Shown piece by piece: positions 6,763-17,300 of a stretch of 64,000 nucleotides of DNA; within the stretch, counting starts at the first letter, position 1, and each line of letters begins with the position of its first letter. The notes beneath the pieces were generated by a model. It saw only the letters and a list, made by a program, of their open reading frames with translations. It was not told the origin of the DNA and made no database searches. The position numbers were made by a program, and so were the translations under genes. Source of the stretch: Donghicola sp041224595 (lineage in GTDB: Bacteria; Pseudomonadota; Alphaproteobacteria; Rhodobacterales; Rhodobacteraceae); NCBI RefSeq assembly GCF_041224595.1, contig NZ_JBGFGN010000157.1, positions 186,001-250,000 on the forward strand. Reading direction: 5' to 3'.

Positions 6763-9624
6763 TTATTCCGCCGCGACCGGCTTTTTTGGTTTGAGCATGT
6801 CGACCAGATAGTGCCCAGTGTGGCTGCGCGGCTCTTTGGCAACCTTTTCAGGTGTGCCCGTGGCCACCACTTCGCCGCCGCCATCGCCGCCCTCAGGACC
6901 GATATCTATGATCCAGTCGGCGGTTTTGATGACGTCGAGGTTGTGCTCGATCACGACAACGCTGTTGCCCTGTTCAACCAGTTCATGCAGCACTTCCAAG
7001 AGCTTGCGCACATCCTCGAAGTGTAGACCTGTAGTTGGTTCGTCCAGAATATACAGCGTCCGGCCCGTTGACCGTTTCGACAGTTCCTTGGACAGCTTCA
7101 CGCGCTGCGCTTCGCCGCCAGACAGGGTCGTCGCCTGCTGCCCGACCTTGATGTAGCCAAGGCCCACCCGCATCAGCGCGTCCATCTTCTCGCGAATGCT
7201 CGGCACCGCCTGGAAAAATCCCTGCGCATCTTCGACAGTCATATCCAGCACATCGGCAATGGATTTGCCCTTGAACTGCACCTCGAGCGTTTCGCGGTTG
7301 TACCGCTTTCCCTTACAGGTTTCGCAGGTCACGTAGACGTCGGGCAGGAAGTGCATCTCGATCTTGATGACACCGTCGCCCTGACACGCCTCGCACCGCC
7401 CACCTTTGACGTTGAAGCTGAAGCGGCCCGGTTTGTACCCGCGCGCCTTTGCCTCTGGCAGGCCAGAAAACCATTCGCGGATCGGCGTAAACGCCCCAGT
7501 ATAAGTCGCAGGGTTGGATCGCGGCGTCCGGCCGATGGGGCGCTGGTCAATGTCGATCACCTTGTCCAGATGCTCTAGCCCCTTGATCGTCTGGCAGGGC
7601 GCAGGCACCTGTTTCGCGCCATTCAGACGCATGGACGCGGTCTTGAACAGGGTCTCGATGGTCAGGGTCGATTTGCCCCCACCCGACACGCCGCTCACGC
7701 AGACGAACTTGCCCAACGGGAAGTCCACCGTCACATCCTTCAGATTGTTTCCTCTGGCCTTTACGACTTTGATCTTCTTGCCATTTCCCTTGCGCCGCTC
7801 TGTCGGAACAGAAATTTCTCGCACGCCGCTAAGGTATTGGCCCGTGACCGAATTCGGGTCCGCCGCCAAAGCCTCTGGCGTCCCGTGCGAGACGACCTGA
7901 CCACCGTGGACGCCCGCACCCGGCCCGATGTCAAAGACATAGTCCGCCTCGCGAATGGCATCTTCGTCATGTTCTACAACGATCACGGTGTTCCCCTGAT
8001 CGCGCAGGTTTTTCAGCGTGGTCAACAGACGATCATTGTCGCGCTGGTGCAGACCAATCGAAGGCTCATCCAACACGTACAAAACACCCGTCAGACCGCT
8101 GCCAATCTGACTGGCCAAACGGATGCGCTGGCTCTCACCACCCGACAATGTTCCAGCATTCCGCGACAGCGTCAGATACTCCAGCCCAACGTTATTCAGG
8201 AACCCAAGGCGTTCGCGGATTTCCTTGAGGATCGCATGGGCAATCTCGTTCTTTTGCTTGGACAGGCTCTCAGGGACAGTCTTGCACCAGTCATAGGCCT
8301 GCTTGATCGACATCTCGACCACCTGACCAATATGCAGCCCGCCAATTTTTACCGCCAAAGCCTCTTCACGCAGACGATACCCGTGGCACGTCCCGCAGGA
8401 CCGGTTGTTCTGATAGCGCTCGAATTCTTCGCGGATCCAATTTGAGTCTGTCTCGCGATAGCGGCGTTCCATGTTCGGGATCACGCCCTCGAACACGCGG
8501 CTGACCTGATAAACGCGCCCGCCTTCGTCATAGCGGAACTGGATTTCCTCGTCGCCAGAGCCGTACAGGAACACCTGCTTCACGTGGGCAGGCAGGTCCT
8601 TCCACTTGGTGTTCTTGTCGAATTCGTAGTGCTTGGCGATCGCCTCGATGGTCTGCAGGAAATACGGCGACTTCCCCTTGCGCCAAGGCGCCAAGGCCCC
8701 GTCATAGACCTTCAGATCCTCGTCCGGGACTACGAGCTTTTCGTCAAAGAACAGCTCTACACCCAGACCGTCACACTCTGGACAGGCCCCGAACGGCGCG
8801 TTGAACGAAAACAGGCGCGGCTCGATCTCGGGGATCGTGAAGCCGCTGACCGGACAGGCGAAATTCTCGGAGAAGGTAAAGCGCTCCGGCTCTCCTTCGC
8901 GCGGCGCTGTCTCTAAAATGGCAATCCCATCGGCCAGATCCAACGCAGTCTGGAAGGAATCCGCCAGACGCGTCTCCATCCCCTCGCGCACCACGATCCG
9001 ATCCACGACCACATCAATGTCGTGACGAAATTTCTTGTCCAAGGTCGGCGGCTCGTCCAGATCATAGAATTCGCCATCAACCTTAACGCGCTGGAAACCC
9101 TGCTTGCGCAGTTCCAGAAATTCCTTGCGGTACTCGCCCTTGCGGTCGCGCACGATGGGCGCCAGCAAATAGGCCCGCGTGCCGTCTTCCATGCCCATGA
9201 CACGGTCAACCATGTCCTGAACCTGCTGCGCCTCGATCGGCAGGCCGGTCGCAGGGCTGTACGGAGTCCCTGCCCGCGCAAACAACAGACGCATGTAGTC
9301 GTAAATTTCGGTCACAGTCCCCACGGTCGATCGAGGGTTCTTGCTGGTGGTCTTCTGCTCGATGGAAATCGCAGGGCTTAGACCACTGATGTGATCCACG
9401 TCCGGCTTTTCCATCATATCAAGGAACTGCCGCGCATAGGCGCTCAGGCTCTCGACATAGCGTCGCTGCCCTTCAGCATAGATCGTATCGAACGCCAGAC
9501 TGGACTTGCCGGACCCCGACAAACCGGTGATCACCACCAGCTGGTCGCGCGGAATATCCACGTCGATGTTCTTTAGATTATGCTCGCGCGCGCCGCGGAC
9601 CTCGATGTTCTTCAGCTCGGCCAT
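6763..9624 (-). CDS. uvrA: excinuclease ABC subunit A
   Basis: A 953-residue, full-length UvrA. It has two ABC ATPase modules: Walker A 'GLSGSGKSS' near residue 32 with signature 'LSGGESQRIRLA', and 'GVSGGGKSTL' with 'LSGGEAQRVKL'. Zinc-binding cysteine pairs are visible ('CPECDGLG', 'CGTCHGYR', 'CEACQGDG', 'CETCKGKRY'). It is the damage-recognising subunit of nucleotide excision repair. A GAAC-N7-GAAC box 67 bases upstream indicates LexA/SOS control. Confidence 0.98.
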   Translation of the reverse strand: MAELKNIEVRGAREHNLKNIDVDIPRDQLVVITGLSGSGKSSLAFDTIYAEGQRRYVESLSAYARQFLDMMEKPDVDHISGLSPAISIEQKTTSKNPRSTVGTVTEIYDYMRLLFARAGTPYSPATGLPIEAQQVQDMVDRVMGMEDGTRAYLLAPIVRDRKGEYRKEFLELRKQGFQRVKVDGEFYDLDEPPTLDKKFRHDIDVVVDRIVVREGMETRLADSFQTALDLADGIAILETAPREGEPERFTFSENFACPVSGFTIPEIEPRLFSFNAPFGACPECDGLGVELFFDEKLVVPDEDLKVYDGALAPWRKGKSPYFLQTIEAIAKHYEFDKNTKWKDLPAHVKQVFLYGSGDEEIQFRYDEGGRVYQVSRVFEGVIPNMERRYRETDSNWIREEFERYQNNRSCGTCHGYRLREEALAVKIGGLHIGQVVEMSIKQAYDWCKTVPESLSKQKNEIAHAILKEIRERLGFLNNVGLEYLTLSRNAGTLSGGESQRIRLASQIGSGLTGVLYVLDEPSIGLHQRDNDRLLTTLKNLRDQGNTVIVVEHDEDAIREADYVFDIGPGAGVHGGQVVSHGTPEALAADPNSVTGQYLSGVREISVPTERRKGNGKKIKVVKARGNNLKDVTVDFPLGKFVCVSGVSGGGKSTLTIETLFKTASMRLNGAKQVPAPCQTIKGLEHLDKVIDIDQRPIGRTPRSNPATYTGAFTPIREWFSGLPEAKARGYKPGRFSFNVKGGRCEACQGDGVIKIEMHFLPDVYVTCETCKGKRYNRETLEVQFKGKSIADVLDMTVEDAQGFFQAVPSIREKMDALMRVGLGYIKVGQQATTLSGGEAQRVKLSKELSKRSTGRTLYILDEPTTGLHFEDVRKLLEVLHELVEQGNSVVVIEHNLDVIKTADWIIDIGPEGGDGGGEVVATGTPEKVAKEPRSHTGHYLVDMLKPKKPVAAE

Positions 9625-9690
9625 TCGGACCCCCAGAAAGTGACCTCTATCAAATAGTCCAGCCTGCCCGAGTCTCCAACCATTCGTTAA

Positions 9691-9705
9691 GAACTTTTTG
9701 AGAAC
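9691..9705 (-). promoter_or_regulatory. LexA (SOS) box of uvrA
   Basis: Plus strand GAAC-TTTTTGA-GAAC, minus strand GTTC-N7-GTTC: an exact match to the direct-repeat LexA box of alphaproteobacteria. It is centred 74 bases upstream of the uvrA start. Confidence 0.85.
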
Positions 9706-9730
9706 ATCCGCTCTTTCACGCCCTTTGCTT

Positions 9731-9751
9731 TCTGCTTTGCAAAAATACTCA
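9731..9751 (+). repeat. dispersed 3'-end repeat, copy B
   Basis: TCTGCTTTGCAAAAATACTCA, a diverged copy of the element at 4581, 50586 and 63172. It lies between the uvrA promoter and the lpdA terminator. Confidence 0.45.
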
Positions 9752-9779
9752 CGGTGCCAACACCGTCATCAGCGCAAAG

Positions 9780-9815
9780 AAAAATGGGCGAGAGCAGCCC
9801 GCGCCACTCTCGCCC
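9780..9815 (-). terminator. rho-independent terminator after lpdA
   Basis: On the minus strand GGGCGAGAG ... CTCTCGCCC (9 bp perfect, plus-strand arms 9786-9794 and 9807-9815) is followed by ATTTTT. Confidence 0.85.
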
Positions 9816-9838
9816 TTCCCAAAACTTATCTGATCAAA

Positions 9839-11233
9839 TCAGATGTGGATCGCGCGATCCCAAGCGTCCAAGACGCTCTCGTGCATCATTTCCGACAGGG
9901 TCGGGTGCGGGAACACGGTCTCCATCAGATCCGCTTCGGTGGTCTCAAGTTTTTGGCCGATCACGTAGCCCTGGATCATCTCGGTGACCTCGGCGCCAAC
10001 CATATGCGCGCCGAGCAGCTCGCCAGTCTTCTCGTCAAACACGGTTTTCACCATGCCCTCGGGCTCGCCCAAAGCAATCGCCTTGCCGTTCCCGATGAAG
10101 GGGAAGCGACCAACCTTGATCTTATATCCTGCCGCTTTGGCCTTCTCTTCGGTCAGGCCGACGCTGGCGATCTGTGGGTGGCAGTAGGTACAGCCGGCGA
10201 TGGTCTCTGGCTTGACGGGGTGCGGATGACCGCCCGCGATGTGCTCTGCAACCATGACGCCTTCGTGGGACGCTTTGTGCGCCAGCCAAGGGCCATTGGT
10301 CGCGTCGCCAATGACATAAATGCCCTCGACACCGGTGCGGCAGAACTCGTCGGTCACAGCAAAGCTGCGGTCGATCTTGACGCCCACTTCTTCCAGACCG
10401 ATGCCGCCGGTGTTGGCGACGATGCCCACAGCCGAGATCACGGTGTCGAACTCTTCGGTCGTGGTCTTGCCGCCCATTTCGATGTGCGCGGTGACCTTGC
10501 CGTTGCCGCGGTCCAATTTTTTGACCATGGCTTTTTCTTTGATCTTCAGACCCTGCTTGGTGAACGCCTTTTTCGCGAATGCTGCGATTTCTGCGTCCTC
10601 GACCGGCAGGATGCGGTCCTGAACCTCGACCACGGTCGTGTCAGCCCCCAGCGTGTTGTAGAAGCTGGCAAATTCGATGCCGATCGCGCCAGAACCGATG
10701 ACCAACAGTTTTTTGGGCATCTTCTTGGGGGTCAGGGCGTGCTTGTAGGTCCAGACCAGATCACCATCCGCCTCAAGGCCGGGCAGTTCGCGAGCGCGCG
10801 CACCGGTGGCGACGATGATGTTCTTGGCCACCAACTCTTCGGTGCCCTTGTCAGTCTTGACGCTGACCTTGCCCTTGGCGGGGATGGTCGCGGTGCCCAT
10901 GATGGTGGTCACTTTGTTCTTTTTCAGCAGGTGACCAACGCCACCGTTCAGCTGCTTGGCCACCCCGCGCGAACGCGCGACAACCGCATCCAGATCAAAG
11001 CCGATCTTTTCCGCCGACAGGCCATAATCCTTGGCCCGATGCATCATGTGGTAAACTTCTGCCGAACGCAGGAGCGCCTTGGTGGGGATACAGCCCCAGT
11101 TCAGGCAAATCCCGCCCATGTGCTCGCGTTCGACCACAGCGGTCTTGAGCCCCAGTTGCGCTGCCCGAATTGCAGCAACATATCCGCCGGGGCCCGCCCC
11201 GATCACGACAACATCGAATTCCTTGGCGGCCAT
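9839..11233 (-). CDS. lpdA: dihydrolipoyl dehydrogenase (E3)
   Basis: A 464-residue flavoprotein disulfide reductase. FAD site 'VVVIGAGPGGYVAAIRAAQLG', redox-active disulfide 'GGICLNWGCIPTKALL' (C-x4-C), NAD site 'VIGSGAIGIEFASFY', and C-terminal His-Glu region 'FPHPTLSEMMHE'. It reoxidises dihydrolipoamide of 2-oxoacid dehydrogenase complexes or the glycine cleavage system. No E1 or E2 gene is adjacent, so the partner complex is not defined here. GGAGGAGAGCC precedes the ATG. Confidence 0.97.
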   Translation of the reverse strand: MAAKEFDVVVIGAGPGGYVAAIRAAQLGLKTAVVEREHMGGICLNWGCIPTKALLRSAEVYHMMHRAKDYGLSAEKIGFDLDAVVARSRGVAKQLNGGVGHLLKKNKVTTIMGTATIPAKGKVSVKTDKGTEELVAKNIIVATGARARELPGLEADGDLVWTYKHALTPKKMPKKLLVIGSGAIGIEFASFYNTLGADTTVVEVQDRILPVEDAEIAAFAKKAFTKQGLKIKEKAMVKKLDRGNGKVTAHIEMGGKTTTEEFDTVISAVGIVANTGGIGLEEVGVKIDRSFAVTDEFCRTGVEGIYVIGDATNGPWLAHKASHEGVMVAEHIAGGHPHPVKPETIAGCTYCHPQIASVGLTEEKAKAAGYKIKVGRFPFIGNGKAIALGEPEGMVKTVFDEKTGELLGAHMVGAEVTEMIQGYVIGQKLETTEADLMETVFPHPTLSEMMHESVLDAWDRAIHI

Positions 11234-11265
11234 TGGCTCTCCTCCGATTCAAGAATTAGTTTGAC

Positions 11266-11283
11266 GTTAAACTATCTTGAACG
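11266..11283. promoter_or_regulatory. inverted repeat upstream of lpdA (operator candidate)
   Basis: TAGTTT-GACGTT-AAACTA, 6-base perfect arms, about 33 bases upstream of the lpdA start. It could be a repressor site; no known motif is recognised. Confidence 0.3.
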
Positions 11284-11300
11284 GAGCATCAACAAAGGCG

Positions 11301-11894
11301 TCAGCCGACAGTCTCGAGTTGTTGTTTTTCCTGCAACTCACGCAAGATTTCGCCGTAGCCGCCCGCTTCTAGGAATTCGGTCTCCGCCGCAGTCGAGCTC
11401 CGCCCGAGTGCTGCGTTGCGATAGGGGAAGCGGCCGAATTTGCGAATGATTTCACGGTGAACCTTCGCATGAAGCAGGTTACTTGCACCGGTCTCAGGCA
11501 GGCGTTCATGCATCAGTCGTACGCAGCGGTCCTGATCACATAGGCTCTCGGAATGCATCAACGGCAGGTAAAAGAATTGGCGTGCAGGCTCGTGGATTTT
11601 CATATCCCAGCCATGATCGATGGCGACTTTGGCCGCAGCGCGGGCGGGGAAGTCGGTCGCAAAGGCCCTTGCGTCATCACGAAACATGTTACGCGGCAGC
11701 TGATCCAGCAGCACGATGTAGCCCAGAGCCCCCGTCGGGTAGGTCAGCCATAGACCATATGCGCCCTCAGCCGCTTCGGTCCAGATGTCAAAAAATTTGT
11801 CTCGGATCTCGGCGTCCAGAGACTCGGTACTGTTGTACCAGCCTTTGGGGCCCACCTCGTCTAACCAGAACTCTAATACTCTTTGCGGTGTCAT
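11301..11894 (-). CDS. DUF924 family protein
   Basis: A 197-residue protein with the DUF924 pattern: 'RVLEFWLDEVGPKGWY', 'ALGYIVLLDQLPRNMFRDDARAFA', 'QFFYLPLMHSESL' and 'IIRKFGRFPYRNAALGR'. The family is all-helical with a TPR-like fold, and its biochemical function is not established. The start at 11894 has GGAGGG about seven bases upstream, better than the in-frame ATG at 11909. It lies just upstream (in transcription order) of lpdA, but the palindrome between them suggests a separate promoter for lpdA. Confidence 0.88.
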   Translation of the reverse strand: MTPQRVLEFWLDEVGPKGWYNSTESLDAEIRDKFFDIWTEAAEGAYGLWLTYPTGALGYIVLLDQLPRNMFRDDARAFATDFPARAAAKVAIDHGWDMKIHEPARQFFYLPLMHSESLCDQDRCVRLMHERLPETGASNLLHAKVHREIIRKFGRFPYRNAALGRSSTAAETEFLEAGGYGEILRELQEKQQLETVG

Positions 11895-11969
11895 CCGTAT
11901 GCCCTCCACTCAACGCTACATAAAATCGTTACGTAAGGTTGGGTGGAGAGGACAGTCACAATTTATAAC

Positions 11970-12003
11970 ATCCTGATGCAAGCAGAGAGCGTTGCATCAG
12001 GAT
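11970..12003 (-). terminator. long perfect hairpin at the 3' end of the MFS gene
   Basis: ATCCTGATGCAA-N10-TTGCATCAGGAT, a perfect 12-bp stem that reaches the last base of the MFS stop codon. There is no good T run, so it may act as a 3' stabiliser or a weak terminator rather than a classic intrinsic terminator. Confidence 0.55.
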
Positions 12004-13250
12004 CACTTCTCTTCGACGGGGTGCGCGCTGGATTCTTCCATCGCGGTTTCGACCGCCAGTTGCGTCGCTGTCGCATAGACCGGCGCGTAGGAGTTGTACT
12101 CCTCTCGTGCGGGTGCCGAGCGTACAGTCATGCGGTAGGCAGTATAGCCCACAAGCATCACCATGAGCACAGCAAGGATCACAAAGAACCCGTTTGGCCC
12201 TAACTGCGCCATCAACCAACCAGAGATAACAGGTCCGGCTATCGCACCGAAACCGTTGATGAAAACCAGACCACCAGAGGCGGCAGCCATATCTTCGAGT
12301 TCCAGGTAGTCGTTGGTATACGCCAAGAGCAATGCATAGAGCGGATTGGTCACCCCACCGATCAGCGAGGCCGACACCAAGAGCAAGAAAAAGTCGGTAC
12401 CAACGATCATTCCCAGAATAGCGCCTGCCGCCCCGATGGTCGCAAGGATCACGATGAGCAGGCGGCGGTCCATGCGATCGGACAGCCAGCCAATCGGATA
12501 TTGCACCAAAAGCGCTGCTGCGAAAAACACCGAGATAAAGATCGAAATTTGGGCAGTGCTGAGCCCCGCCTCTGTCCCGAAGACCGAAGCCATACCGAAC
12601 TGGGCAGCAAAAACACCACCTAGCAGGAACATGCCAACGCAGCCCAGCGGAGAGATGTCGTAGAGCTGGCGCAGCGTCATCGGCTTGGTCCGCTCGAACG
12701 CGGGCGTCGGGTTGATCGATAGCAAAATCGGGGCAAAGGACAAGGAAACCAGAACCGACGGGATGACGAACAGAAAATAGCCCGCCACATCGCCGACGTT
12801 CACCAGACCTTGCGCCACAACGAGGCCGAAAATCTGCACAATCATGTAGAGGGACAGCGCCTGCCCTCGTGTTTCGTTGGTGGTGGTGTTGTTAAGCCAG
12901 CTTTCGGCGGTCACATACACAGCCGAAAAACAAAAGCCGATCGCCACGCGACCCACGGTCCACGCCCAAGGGTCGGTGATCGCCGGATAGAGGATCAGGA
13001 CCGCCGACACCATCGAAGCCAGCGCCGCGAAGACACGCACGTGACCAACGCGACGGATCATCTCTGGCGCCATGCGCGATCCGCCAAGGAAACCAAGGAA
13101 ATAAGCGGACATCACGATGGACATCTCGAAGGTCCCAAAACCTTCGTACGCGCCGCGCAAGCCCAGAAGCGTACCTTGCATCCCGTTGCCCACCATCAGC
13201 AACAACAGTCCCAGCAGCAGCGGCCACGCGCTCGACAACACCTGTAGCAT
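12003..13250 (-). CDS. MFS transporter, YcaD-like
   Basis: About 415 residues with around 12 hydrophobic helices in two halves joined by a central cytoplasmic loop ('INPTPAFERTKPMTLRQLYD'). MFS loop motifs such as 'GWLSDRMDRRLLI' are visible. The protein resembles the YcaD branch of the major facilitator superfamily; substrate unknown. The frame runs upstream to 13328, but the first 26 codons look non-coding and the natural membrane start 'MLQVLSSAWPLLLG' is at 13250, though its RBS is weak (GGGAAAG). Confidence 0.85.
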   Translation of the reverse strand: MLQVLSSAWPLLLGLLLLMVGNGMQGTLLGLRGAYEGFGTFEMSIVMSAYFLGFLGGSRMAPEMIRRVGHVRVFAALASMVSAVLILYPAITDPWAWTVGRVAIGFCFSAVYVTAESWLNNTTTNETRGQALSLYMIVQIFGLVVAQGLVNVGDVAGYFLFVIPSVLVSLSFAPILLSINPTPAFERTKPMTLRQLYDISPLGCVGMFLLGGVFAAQFGMASVFGTEAGLSTAQISIFISVFFAAALLVQYPIGWLSDRMDRRLLIVILATIGAAGAILGMIVGTDFFLLLVSASLIGGVTNPLYALLLAYTNDYLELEDMAAASGGLVFINGFGAIAGPVISGWLMAQLGPNGFFVILAVLMVMLVGYTAYRMTVRSAPAREEYNSYAPVYATATQLAVETAMEESSAHPVEEK

Positions 13251-13331
13251 ATTTCTTTCCCGGCGTTTGCGTTTCAGTTTCGAAGACTTATGGCACCCGA
13301 ACCTCACAGAAATTGGGTACTCGCACAAAGC

Positions 13332-14381
13332 TTAGGGAATCAACAGAGATGCATCCCCATAGGAAAAGAAACGGTATTCTTGCGAAATTGCATGGCCATA
13401 TGCGGCCATGATCCGGTCGCGACCGACAAGCGCAGAAACCAGCATCATCAGCGTGGATTTCGGCAGGTGGAAGTTGGTCATCAGGGCGTCGGCCACGCGG
13501 AAATCGAACCCGGGATAGATAAAGATATCCGTGTCACCCGCCCAAGGCCGGATCGCACCCGTGTCACGTGCGGCTGTCTCGATCAGGCGCAGGGCAGTTG
13601 TGCCGACAGGGATCACGCGACCACCGTTCGCTTTGGTCTGGGCAATTTCGGCAGCGGCAGCTTCGCTGACCTCCCCCCATTCCGAGTGCATCTTGTGGGT
13701 GGTGACATCGTCCACCTTGACCGGCAAGAACGTCCCTGCCCCGACATGGAGCGTGACGTAGGTGAAGCCGACACCCATTTCCGCCAGCTTTTTCAAGAGC
13801 GGCTGATCAAAGTGAAGGCTCGCTGTCGGGGCCGCCACCGCTCCGGTGTTGCGGGCCCAAACGGTCTGGTAATCCTCTTTGTCCTGGCTGTCGGCGGCGC
13901 GTTTGGCAGCGATGTAGGGGGGCAACGGCATTGCGCCCGCCTCTGCCAGCGCGGCATCAAAATCATCGCCCGTCAGATTGAACTCCAATACCGCCTGCCC
14001 TTCTTCGCGGGCAACCAACTGCGCCTTGAGGCCCGCCGAAAACTCGACCCATTCGCCTTCGCCGAGTTTGCGCAGAGGTTTGACCAGCGCAGCCCACTGC
14101 CCGTTGGGGCGCGGCTCTAGCAGAGTCACTTCGATCTTGGCGCTCACGCGGCCTTGGGCGCTATCCCGCCAGCGCTGGCCAAACAGACGCGCCGGAATTA
14201 CGCGCGTGTCGTTCAGTACCAGACGATCCCCTGCCTCTAGCAGATCCGGCAGGTCGTAGACGTGCAGGTCCGACAGCCCATCAGGACGCGACACCAACAA
14301 CCGAGAGGCACTGCGTGGCTTGGCAGGGCGGGTCGCGATCAGGCTTTCAGGAAGATCAAAATCGAAGTCGCTTAGTTTCAC
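13332..14381 (-). CDS. queA: S-adenosylmethionine:tRNA ribosyltransferase-isomerase
   Basis: A 349-residue QueA. It begins 'MKLSDFDFDLPESLIATRPAKPRSASRLL' and contains 'DRLVLNDTRVIPARL', 'VTLHVGAGTFLPVKVDD' and 'NFHLPKSTLMMLVSALVG', all typical. It transfers the ribosyl group of SAM to 7-aminomethyl-7-deazaguanine in tRNA, the penultimate step of queuosine synthesis; tgt is about 32 kb away in this window. The start codon is GTG and shares bases with the TGA of the upstream gene (GTGA), so it is translationally coupled to the large AsmA-like gene. Confidence 0.96.
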   Translation of the reverse strand: MKLSDFDFDLPESLIATRPAKPRSASRLLVSRPDGLSDLHVYDLPDLLEAGDRLVLNDTRVIPARLFGQRWRDSAQGRVSAKIEVTLLEPRPNGQWAALVKPLRKLGEGEWVEFSAGLKAQLVAREEGQAVLEFNLTGDDFDAALAEAGAMPLPPYIAAKRAADSQDKEDYQTVWARNTGAVAAPTASLHFDQPLLKKLAEMGVGFTYVTLHVGAGTFLPVKVDDVTTHKMHSEWGEVSEAAAAEIAQTKANGGRVIPVGTTALRLIETAARDTGAIRPWAGDTDIFIYPGFDFRVADALMTNFHLPKSTLMMLVSALVGRDRIMAAYGHAISQEYRFFSYGDASLLIP

Positions 14382-17300
14382 TGGCTTACCTTTGGCGGAG
14401 GACGGCGGAAGATTTCTCTGAACATGCCGGGGGTCAGAACCGACAGCGGATTGACCCCAACATCCGGCGCAGAGGTAGTCCCCGCGAGCGTAAAGTTAAA
14501 GCCAAAGAGTCCTTCGCCTTGGCGCGTAAAAATGCCACCAATGCCATTCAGCATATAAACAGGGGACAAGACTCCCTGCAAATCAAGACGGTTCGATTTC
14601 AAACCAATCGTCCCGTCTAGGGATAGGCCCATCGAAGGCCCAACAGCGCTGCCCTCTAACAGAATGAACTGCTCTGGCGTTAGCCGAAACTTCGCATCGA
14701 CATTAGAGAAATAAATGCCGCCATTGGCCATTTGATCCAAGAGACCAACGACGCTGACGGCATTCAGCAAATCCGTGACCGCCGGGGCGTCATAAAGACG
14801 CGTATTTGTGATTGCGAGCACACCATCGTACTGCCCCTCGGTCCGCGCGGGCGTGAGCGTCAGCACCATCTCGCCGCCATTGGCCTGCTTCAGAATGCCC
14901 GCATCGCGCATCACGTCGCCACCATCTTCACTGGTGACGCGAATCGCGCTTCGCCCTCGACTTGGTGCGATCAAACCCTCTACAGGCGCGCCGCCGTTGA
15001 CCTTGGCAGTGAAATTTCCACGGAAGCCGCCAGCGGTGTCAAAGTCCCCATTGAACTGCTGCAACGCTATTCCGTTCGTGATCCGGACCGTCATGTCTGA
15101 CAGCCGGATTGGCCCGCCCTCGCCGCTTCCTGATCCGCTACCGGGGATTTTGGAAACGTCGACTGTCCCGCCGGACACCGAGATCAGCGGCGCTGCATTT
15201 TCGCGCAGCCCGAGTGACACCGCTGCATCAAGCCAGTCTGATGCCCGAAGCCGTGCGAGGCGGACGTCAGTGACCTTTCCTTCGGCAGTGGTTTGCAAGG
15301 CCCCCTCCAATGAAAGTCCCGGTGCAGCGAATTCTAACGTGCCGATTTTCAGCGGGTTCAATTGACCTGCGATTGTCAGATCGCCCGTCGCGCTTTGCGC
15401 TTTGGCCCAACCCAACGAATCTAGTCCAACGCCGACACCGGCCAAGGCACTGGTCAGGCTAAAGTCTATCGGCGCATTCTTGGGCAAAGACAGTTTCAGC
15501 GTACCCGCCCCGCGCCCCGACACCGCGACAGCGCCAAGATCAATCTTCAACGCGTCCAGCGCTTGTTTGCTAAGCCCAATCTCCGCATTCACCGTGGGCG
15601 TTCCATTCTTCGGTGCGAGGAACGTGCCGTCAAGTGGCAGAGCGTCAAAGCGCCCCTTGCCAGAGATTTTGACACCAGATGGGTCGGCGTGCAGCTTCAG
15701 CTTTTCTGCCGCGATTGTGCGGCCTGGGACGAGGGTGTCGGTCCGGACCTGCGAAAGATCGGCATCAAAATCATAGGCAACATCACTAGGGCCAAGCTTC
15801 GGCTTGAACGGAATCTGCAGGCTACCGATGATTTTGGCGCGTCCGTCAGCAAGCGTGATCGGCAGGTTCGCTTTGGTCGGCACAAGCAAGGGCTCGCTGT
15901 CCAACAAACTCATAAAAGCAGTGACGGTGCCCTCGCCCTTTAGGTCGACCCGCGCGTCTTCGGGCGGTTTGCCGAAGCGCGGGATTTCGTAGCGCGATCC
16001 AGAGATGTCGATCACGCCACCCTGCTTCGGGCGGACCTCGCCTTGGTTCAAGACGATCGCAAAGCGCGTGTTGTCCAGCGCCGCAATCCCAGAGGCGGAC
16101 TGAATCATCGGCATGGTCCGCAAATACTGAACGGACGCCCCCTCGAACGCAAAGTCCAACTGGTGCTTGGGCTTCTGACCGGGTTCAGCCGCGAGATGGA
16201 ACTGGATGTCGCGCAAGGTGCCCGCGGTGATGTTGTTCGCCAACCACTGACGGACCTTGGCGGCTTTGCTTTCGGGCCAATAGGATACCACGTCTTTGGG
16301 TGCGATCTCATCGACTTCGGCCAAGAGACTCATGGCCCAACCGCCCACAGCAGCTTCGACACGCCCAGACACGTTGGCACGCCCTTCGGGCACTTCGACC
16401 GTCAGTTGCCCCAAGTCCAACGCAAAATCATCGAGCGCAAGACGGAAGCTGGCCGTTGCCTCTTGAATGTCGAGCGGCTTGGTCAAAACGCCAATCGGCG
16501 CCGCGTTCAAATCTGACAGACGAATCTGCGCAATCATCGCCTTGGGCCAGGGGTTGCCGTCTTCAGTGATCAGACGGGCACTGCCTTCGGCGCGGCCGCT
16601 GATCCCGTCGCTGTCGACCGAAACTTCGTCAAAAAGCAGCAGACCCGCCGCTGGCTCGTAATTGAAATAGGTGCGCGCGCCATTAAAAGCCACTGGTCGC
16701 GCATCCGCATTCGGTCGCAGCGCTCCTGCGCCAACCGAAAGCGAAGCGCTCAAGTTACTGAGCGCGCCAGCCTCATCCATCTGCCCGCGCAGAGATCCTG
16801 AAAGCGGCGCATCCAGCGCGCCAAAGAAACTAAGCGCAGGGGCTTGGGTCGCAATGTCCTGCGCCAGCAGATCGGTCACGGTCAGCCCGAAATCTGCGGA
16901 CAATTCTCCGATCGTGCGCCAGTAGCTGGCTTCGACGGTTGCCGCGGTTGCCCCGCCGGTCAGCAAAGTCATCGTTGACGCTGCGTGCAAATCCTCGCCG
17001 CTGCGCTCGACCGAAAAGCGCCCACCATCCACGGTCCAAGACCGCTCAGCCCGCAGATCCACGTAGCGCAGGCTGATGTTATCAAGCTCTACAGTCCTGA
17101 GCGCACTCAGTTCCGGCGTCTCGAATGCAGTGTCCATCACTGAGATCAGCCTTGGGAAATCCATGGACTGCTCGACTGGCACCTCTGATCTGCCAAAGGA
17201 CAACTCGAACGTGCCGTCCGCCGCGCGCTTTAAGTCAATCAGCAAGCCACTGATCGCGATATGTTCTGCAGCCAGCGTCCCTTTTGCCAGACTACGCGCA

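Noticed and set aside
9698..11449. A 583-codon open frame on the plus strand opposite lpdA.
   Set aside because: It is exactly antisense to a clear dihydrolipoyl dehydrogenase, has no recognisable domain, and is rich in His/Arg/Gln as expected for the shadow of a GC-rich gene.
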